A stretch of DNA of 43,876 nucleotides from the NCBI GenBank assembly GCA_903845055.1, contig CAIMWF010000163.1:1-43876 (forward strand). Reading direction: 5' to 3'. The stretch's first letter is position 1; each line of letters begins with the position of its first letter. A program made the translations under genes and the position numbers. The notes beneath the pieces were generated by a model. That model had not been told where the DNA came from. It saw only the letters and a program-made list of their open reading frames with translations, and ran no database searches. This document shows positions 40,563 to 43,876 of this stretch, piece by piece. This DNA comes from an uncultured Bacteroidales bacterium (GTDB taxonomy: Bacteria; Bacteroidota; Bacteroidia; Bacteroidales; FEN-979).

Positions 40563-41750
40563 ATGCAAAAAACGCCATTCACAATTTTCATTGATAAACT
40601 GGGTTCCGCAATCGCAAAAAAGGAATTGGTCAAACTGGTGGTTGCCCGGCCGCGCGACCCGGCTTCGGACCTGAAGAGCCTGGTTGTAACCATGATTGAA
40701 ATCAAAGCCGGACCGCGACTGAATTTTGTCTACCACCACAAAACAAAGGACATTACGAAAAATTATGCATTTGATGAGGGGCTGGCAGTAGTGCTTAAGA
40801 GCCTTGAGGAAGATTTTTTCAATGCCGATCTTTTTGCCTCCGCCGAAACGGTCCAGATGTCGGTGGCAGGCCGGGGTAAGGTAAAGATCAGGACCACACC
40901 GGTGGCCCCGAAAGCTATGGAAATTACCGCACACGACCACGTCAAGGAGCGCATGATCAGCACCGCGGGGAATGTATACCTGCGCGAACTGGGGGTGCTC
41001 AACGCAGCGTTTGAGGTACGCCGCGAAATGAGCGACAAGTTCCGGCAGATCAACCGCTATATTGAACTGATCGGGCCCGTCATCGCCGAACTCCCGCTGC
41101 GTGAAGGGTTTCATGTTGCCGACATGGGTTCGGGCAAGGGTTACCTCACCTTCGCTTTGTACGATTACCTGACACGTAAACTGGGGAAATCACCGGTTAT
41201 GACAGGCGTCGAAACGCGTGCCGACCTGGTGGAGCAGTCAAACCGGATCGCTGAAAAATCGGGATTTGTCAACCTCCGTTTTGTGAGCGGCACCATTGCC
41301 GACCTTCCACTGGAAAAGATTGACATCCTCATCGCCCTGCATGCCTGCGATACGGCGACCGACGATGCCATCTTCAGGGGGATCGCCTCCGGGGCGGCCC
41401 TCATCGTATGTGCCCCCTGTTGTCACAAGCAGGTCCGAAAGGCTTTCAACGTGAACAGTGTGCTCAAACCAGTCCTGAAACACGGAATCCTGGAAGAGCG
41501 GCAGGCGGAGATCATCACCGACAGCGTGCGCGCGCTGATCATGGAGTCGCAGGGCTACCAGGCGCGTATATCCGAATTCATCTCAACGGAGCACACCCCC
41601 AAGAACCTGCTTATCACCGGGAAAAAGGTAACGCGCAAACCTGCTGAAAAGAAGAAGATCCTTGAAAGCATCAGGCAGATAAAGGAATTGTACGGCATCA
41701 AACAGCATTACCTCGAAGGGCTGCTTGAGCGTGGCGGATCAGGCAGGTGA
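40563..41750 (+). CDS. SAM-dependent methyltransferase (Methyltransf_32-like)
   Basis: A 395-residue protein. The C-terminal half is a Rossmann methyltransferase: motif I VADMGSGKGYLTFALYDYL (SAM binding), acidic VETRADLVEQ, and LIALHACDTATDDA followed by IVCAPCCHKQ, a pattern of the Methyltransf_32/GSTCD-like group. The N-terminal about 150 residues (ARPRDPASDLKSL, FVYHHKTKDITKNYAF) form a separate domain seen with this group that may bind the substrate, possibly RNA. The substrate is not known. Co-oriented with the GNAT gene upstream and convergent with threonine dehydrogenase. Confidence 0.85.
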   Translation: MQKTPFTIFIDKLGSAIAKKELVKLVVARPRDPASDLKSLVVTMIEIKAGPRLNFVYHHKTKDITKNYAFDEGLAVVLKSLEEDFFNADLFASAETVQMSVAGRGKVKIRTTPVAPKAMEITAHDHVKERMISTAGNVYLRELGVLNAAFEVRREMSDKFRQINRYIELIGPVIAELPLREGFHVADMGSGKGYLTFALYDYLTRKLGKSPVMTGVETRADLVEQSNRIAEKSGFVNLRFVSGTIADLPLEKIDILIALHACDTATDDAIFRGIASGAALIVCAPCCHKQVRKAFNVNSVLKPVLKHGILEERQAEIITDSVRALIMESQGYQARISEFISTEHTPKNLLITGKKVTRKPAEKKKILESIRQIKELYGIKQHYLEGLLERGGSGR

Positions 41751-41783
41751 AAATGAATGAAGCCCCATCCGGTGTTACGCCAG

Positions 41784-42737
41784 CTATTTCGCCAGTTTCA
41801 TGCCAACTTCACGGAGCATCACTTCGGTCATCTTCGCCAGGTCGTATTCGTAGTATAATCCCCAGTCCTTTTTTGCAACGGTATCGTTGATGCAGGCCGG
41901 CCAGGAATCGGCGATGGCCTGGCGGAAATCGGGTTTGTAGGTGATCTCGAATTCGGGGATGTGCTTTTTGATCTCGTCGGCCAGGATCTGGGGTGTGAAG
42001 CAGATGCCCGCCACGTTGTAGCTCGAGCGCAGGGTCATTTTCGAAGCGTCGGCCTGCATCACATCGATGGTTGCCTTGATGGCATCGGGCATGAACATCA
42101 TCGGCAGTGCGGAATCGGGACCGAGGAAGCACTCGTATTTTTTGTGTTTGATGGCTTCATAAAAGATCTCAACAGCGTAATCGGTCGTGCCGCCACCCGC
42201 CTCGGTTTTGTAGCTGATCAGCCCGGGGTAACGGAGACTGCGCGTATCCACGCCATATTTGTTAAAGTAATATTCGATCCACCTTTCGCCGGCCAGTTTG
42301 CTGATCCCGTAAACGGTGTTGGGTTCCATGATCGTGTACTGCGGCGTATCGAGCCGGGGGGTTGAAGGTCCGAATACGGCGATGGAGGAGGGCCAGAAGA
42401 TTTTCGGAATTTTCAGTTCCCGGGCCAGTTCCAGCACGTTGAGAAGGCTGCGCATGTTGATGTCCCACGAGGCAAGAGGGCGTTTCTCGGCATTGCCCGA
42501 GAGGATGGCTGCAAGGTGATACACCTGGGTGATCTTTTCATGTTCGAGGATCAGCTGGAGCTTCGGGGCATCGAGCACGTCGAGGATCTCAAAGGGACCC
42601 GTTCCTGCCACTTCGGGTGGGGCGGGGCGGATGTCGGTGGCTATGACCCTGGATTCGCCGTAAAGTTTGCGTAATTCGAGTGTGAGTTCTGAGCCGATCT
42701 GCCCGGAACATCCGATGACGAGTATCTTTTCTGACAT
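41784..42737 (-). CDS. L-threonine 3-dehydrogenase, short-chain (SDR/epimerase-like) type
   Basis: A 317-residue NAD-dependent SDR that oxidises L-threonine to 2-amino-3-oxobutyrate. The Rossmann motif is GCSGQIG near the N-terminus; the catalytic YxxxK is TVYGISKLAGE. The segment PGLISYKTEAGGGTTDYAV is a signature of SDR-type threonine dehydrogenases (as in Flavobacterium and animals) and separates them from UDP-sugar epimerases. Its product is the substrate of Kbl (3709-4908), 37 kb away. The start at 42737 (MSEKILVIG) is chosen over the upstream ATGs because it begins right at the Rossmann strand. A -7 box lies 28 bases upstream. Confidence 0.9.
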   Translation of the reverse strand: MSEKILVIGCSGQIGSELTLELRKLYGESRVIATDIRPAPPEVAGTGPFEILDVLDAPKLQLILEHEKITQVYHLAAILSGNAEKRPLASWDINMRSLLNVLELARELKIPKIFWPSSIAVFGPSTPRLDTPQYTIMEPNTVYGISKLAGERWIEYYFNKYGVDTRSLRYPGLISYKTEAGGGTTDYAVEIFYEAIKHKKYECFLGPDSALPMMFMPDAIKATIDVMQADASKMTLRSSYNVAGICFTPQILADEIKKHIPEFEITYKPDFRQAIADSWPACINDTVAKKDWGLYYEYDLAKMTEVMLREVGMKLAK

Positions 42738-42764
42738 AAACATGGGGAGTTTGAATTTATTACG

Positions 42765-42772
42765 CAAAAGTA
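42765..42772 (-). promoter_or_regulatory. -7 box (TACTTTTG) of the threonine dehydrogenase gene
   Basis: Matches TAnnTTTG on the minus strand, 27 bases before the ATG at 42737. The upstream T-run gives a weak -33 region. Confidence 0.42.
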
Positions 42773-42991
42773 GGAAGATTTATTGTGAAAAAATTAGCAG
42801 GCGACAGGAGTGGGTAAATTAATTCATAAAAGCGCTTTAAGCATACCACCGGTGAAAATACCTGTCGCAGGGGATTTATCGCCCGGTTTCATTGTTTCAA
42901 CCCCTCAATTCCGGTTTCTGCCGGTTTATTCTTGATTAATCTGCAGATACTGGTAAGATTTGCCATCCTGAAACAGCAAAGCCAAACCAAC

Positions 42992-43762
42992 ATGAGTAAG
43001 AAAATAATCATCATCGGGGGAGGAGTTGCCGGGCTCACCGCCGGTATTTACGGGCAACGCAGTGGTTTCGAAACCGAGATCATCGAAATGCACACAACCC
43101 CTGGAGGGCAATGCACTGCATGGAACCGGAAAGGTTACCGGTTCGACTATTGCCTGCACTGGCTGGTGGGAACCACCAAAGGCCCTTTCCATGAAATCTG
43201 GCGCGACACCCACGTACTGAATGACCAGGTTGAAATCATCGACCACGATATTCATACCCGGGTTCTAGCGGAGGACGGGAGCGATTTTATCATCTATACA
43301 AACATTGACCGATGGGAGAACTACCTGCTGGAAATGGCCCCGGAAGATGCAAGATCAATCCGTAAAATGTGCAACGACATGCGGAAAGGGATAAAACTGG
43401 AACCCTTTCTCAATCCACCCGGGTTAAGGAAGCCGGTCGAATACATGAAAGCCCTTTTCAGGATGTCCCAGGCACTGAAGGTGATTGTGCAGCATGGCCG
43501 AAAAAACTGCCGGGAATACTTTGCAGAACGCAAATTTAAAAATCAAAAACTTGCCTTCTGCCTTGACTCACTGTTTGGAGATGAGGAGTTTTCTGCTCTC
43601 GCATTCCTTTTGATGCTGGCCTGGTTCAACCAGCGAAATGCCGGTTATCTCATAGGGGGTTCTCTCCCGCTTTCCAAAAGGATGGCCGATCGCTATTTGT
43701 TGCTTGGCGGAAAATTATTACTGGGAAAAAAGGTGGTAACTATTCACCCCCTACAAATGTAG
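42992..43762 (+). pseudogene. FAD-dependent oxidoreductase of the phytoene-desaturase-like family, truncated
   Basis: The 256-residue product starts with a perfect FAD-binding motif (IIIIGGGVAGLTAGIYGQRSG) and continues like the NAD(P)/FAD-dependent, phytoene-desaturase-like oxidoreductases (MHTTPGGQCTAWNRKGYRFD, LHWLVGTTKG, GYLIGGSLPLSKRMADRYL). These are usually about 500 residues long. Here the frame stops just after LLLGKKVVTIHP, where the second half (substrate part and C-terminal FAD motif) should begin. No continuation is seen in the last 114 bases in any frame. The stop lies inside a small hairpin (43749-43764). Either the gene is broken by insertion or nonsense mutation, or it is a short variant. 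The start at 42992 fits the FAD motif. Confidence 0.7.
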
Positions 43763-43764
43763 GG
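43749..43764. repeat. Hairpin CCCTAC-AAAT-GTAGGG at the truncation point
   Basis: A perfect 6-base inverted repeat with a 4-base loop, overlapping the stop codon of the truncated oxidoreductase. It could be the edge of an inserted element or a terminator-like structure. Confidence 0.55.
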
Positions 43765-43783
43765 CATTAATTTGGGAGAGAGA

Positions 43784-43876
43784 ATGCAAAGGATTCAGAT
43801 TATTTTTAATCGCAGTATCAATTATCGATCGCAGGATTGCAAAAGATTCGGCGCCAGTGAAAGACTTGAACTGGCC
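43784..43876 (+). CDS. Possible start of a further gene, running off the window
   Basis: After GGGAGAGAG an ATG at 43784 opens a frame (MQRIQIIFNRSINYRSQ...) that continues to the window edge. Only 31 codons are visible and no family is recognisable. It may belong to whatever interrupts the oxidoreductase gene. Confidence 0.2.
   Translation, partial: MQRIQIIFNRSINYRSQDCKRFGASERLELA

Noticed and set aside
1-43876. CRISPR arrays and tRNA genes
   Set aside because: No regularly spaced direct repeats with unique spacers and no cloverleaf with a recognisable T-loop were seen by eye; the short phrase repeats are contiguous, not spaced.

Overview
The window looks like a chromosomal segment of a member of the Bacteroidota, probably an environmental Bacteroidales-like lineage. 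The reasons are repeated TAnnTTTG-type -7 promoter boxes close upstream of genes, a large secreted PKD/Ig-like protein, a short-chain (SDR-type) threonine dehydrogenase, fused isobutyryl-CoA mutase next to butyrate kinase, and many secreted proteins of the style usual in this phylum. This is an inference; there is no rRNA or other definitive marker here. No tRNA, rRNA, CRISPR array or intact insertion sequence was seen.

Layout. 1-3519 (-) is a C-terminally incomplete secreted repeat protein. 3709-9877 (+) is a carbon/acyl cluster: glycine C-acetyltransferase, holo-ACP synthase, AMP-forming acetyl-CoA-synthetase-like ligase, a carrier protein, a second alpha-oxoamine synthase and a YaaH-type acetate permease. 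9955-15212 holds a thioredoxin-like protein, a porin (-), an NDP-forming acyl-CoA synthetase fused to a GNAT domain, and a small lipoprotein. 15363-21030 is a branched/short-chain acyl operon (acyl-CoA dehydrogenase, IcmF, butyrate kinase), followed by a metallo-beta-lactamase-fold hydrolase, an FLVCR-like MFS carrier, a transglutaminase-like protein and an esterase lipoprotein. 25565-29693 (-) is an ECF sigma / anti-sigma / secreted CxxC protein module. 29861-30850 (+) is a membrane protein plus a small excisionase-type HTH protein.

The most unusual part is 30919-39300 (-). In transcription order it encodes a PstS-like binding protein fused through a membrane helix to a GcvH-like domain, a Tat-exported HybA-like protein with 16 iron-sulfur cysteines, a HybB/NrfD-like quinone-side membrane subunit, a second membrane-anchored GcvH-like protein, a histidine kinase with a periplasmic CxxCH haem c motif, a sigma54-dependent response regulator, and an archaemetzincin metallopeptidase. 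A good sigma54-like -24/-12 element lies just upstream of the first gene, with two inverted repeats further upstream where an enhancer-binding regulator would bind. No catalytic subunit (hydrogenase, molybdopterin enzyme) is present. In both GcvH-like domains the residue at the lipoyl-lysine position is Gly, with Lys one residue later. I do not recognise this as a characterised system; a haem-sensed, sigma54-controlled membrane redox complex is my working hypothesis.

39950-43762 returns to ordinary genes (GNAT, methyltransferase, SDR threonine dehydrogenase) and ends with an FAD oxidoreductase that stops at about half the family length beside a small hairpin at the window edge. Threonine dehydrogenase (41784-42737) and glycine C-acetyltransferase (3709-4908) together would make the classical threonine-to-glycine plus acetyl-CoA route.
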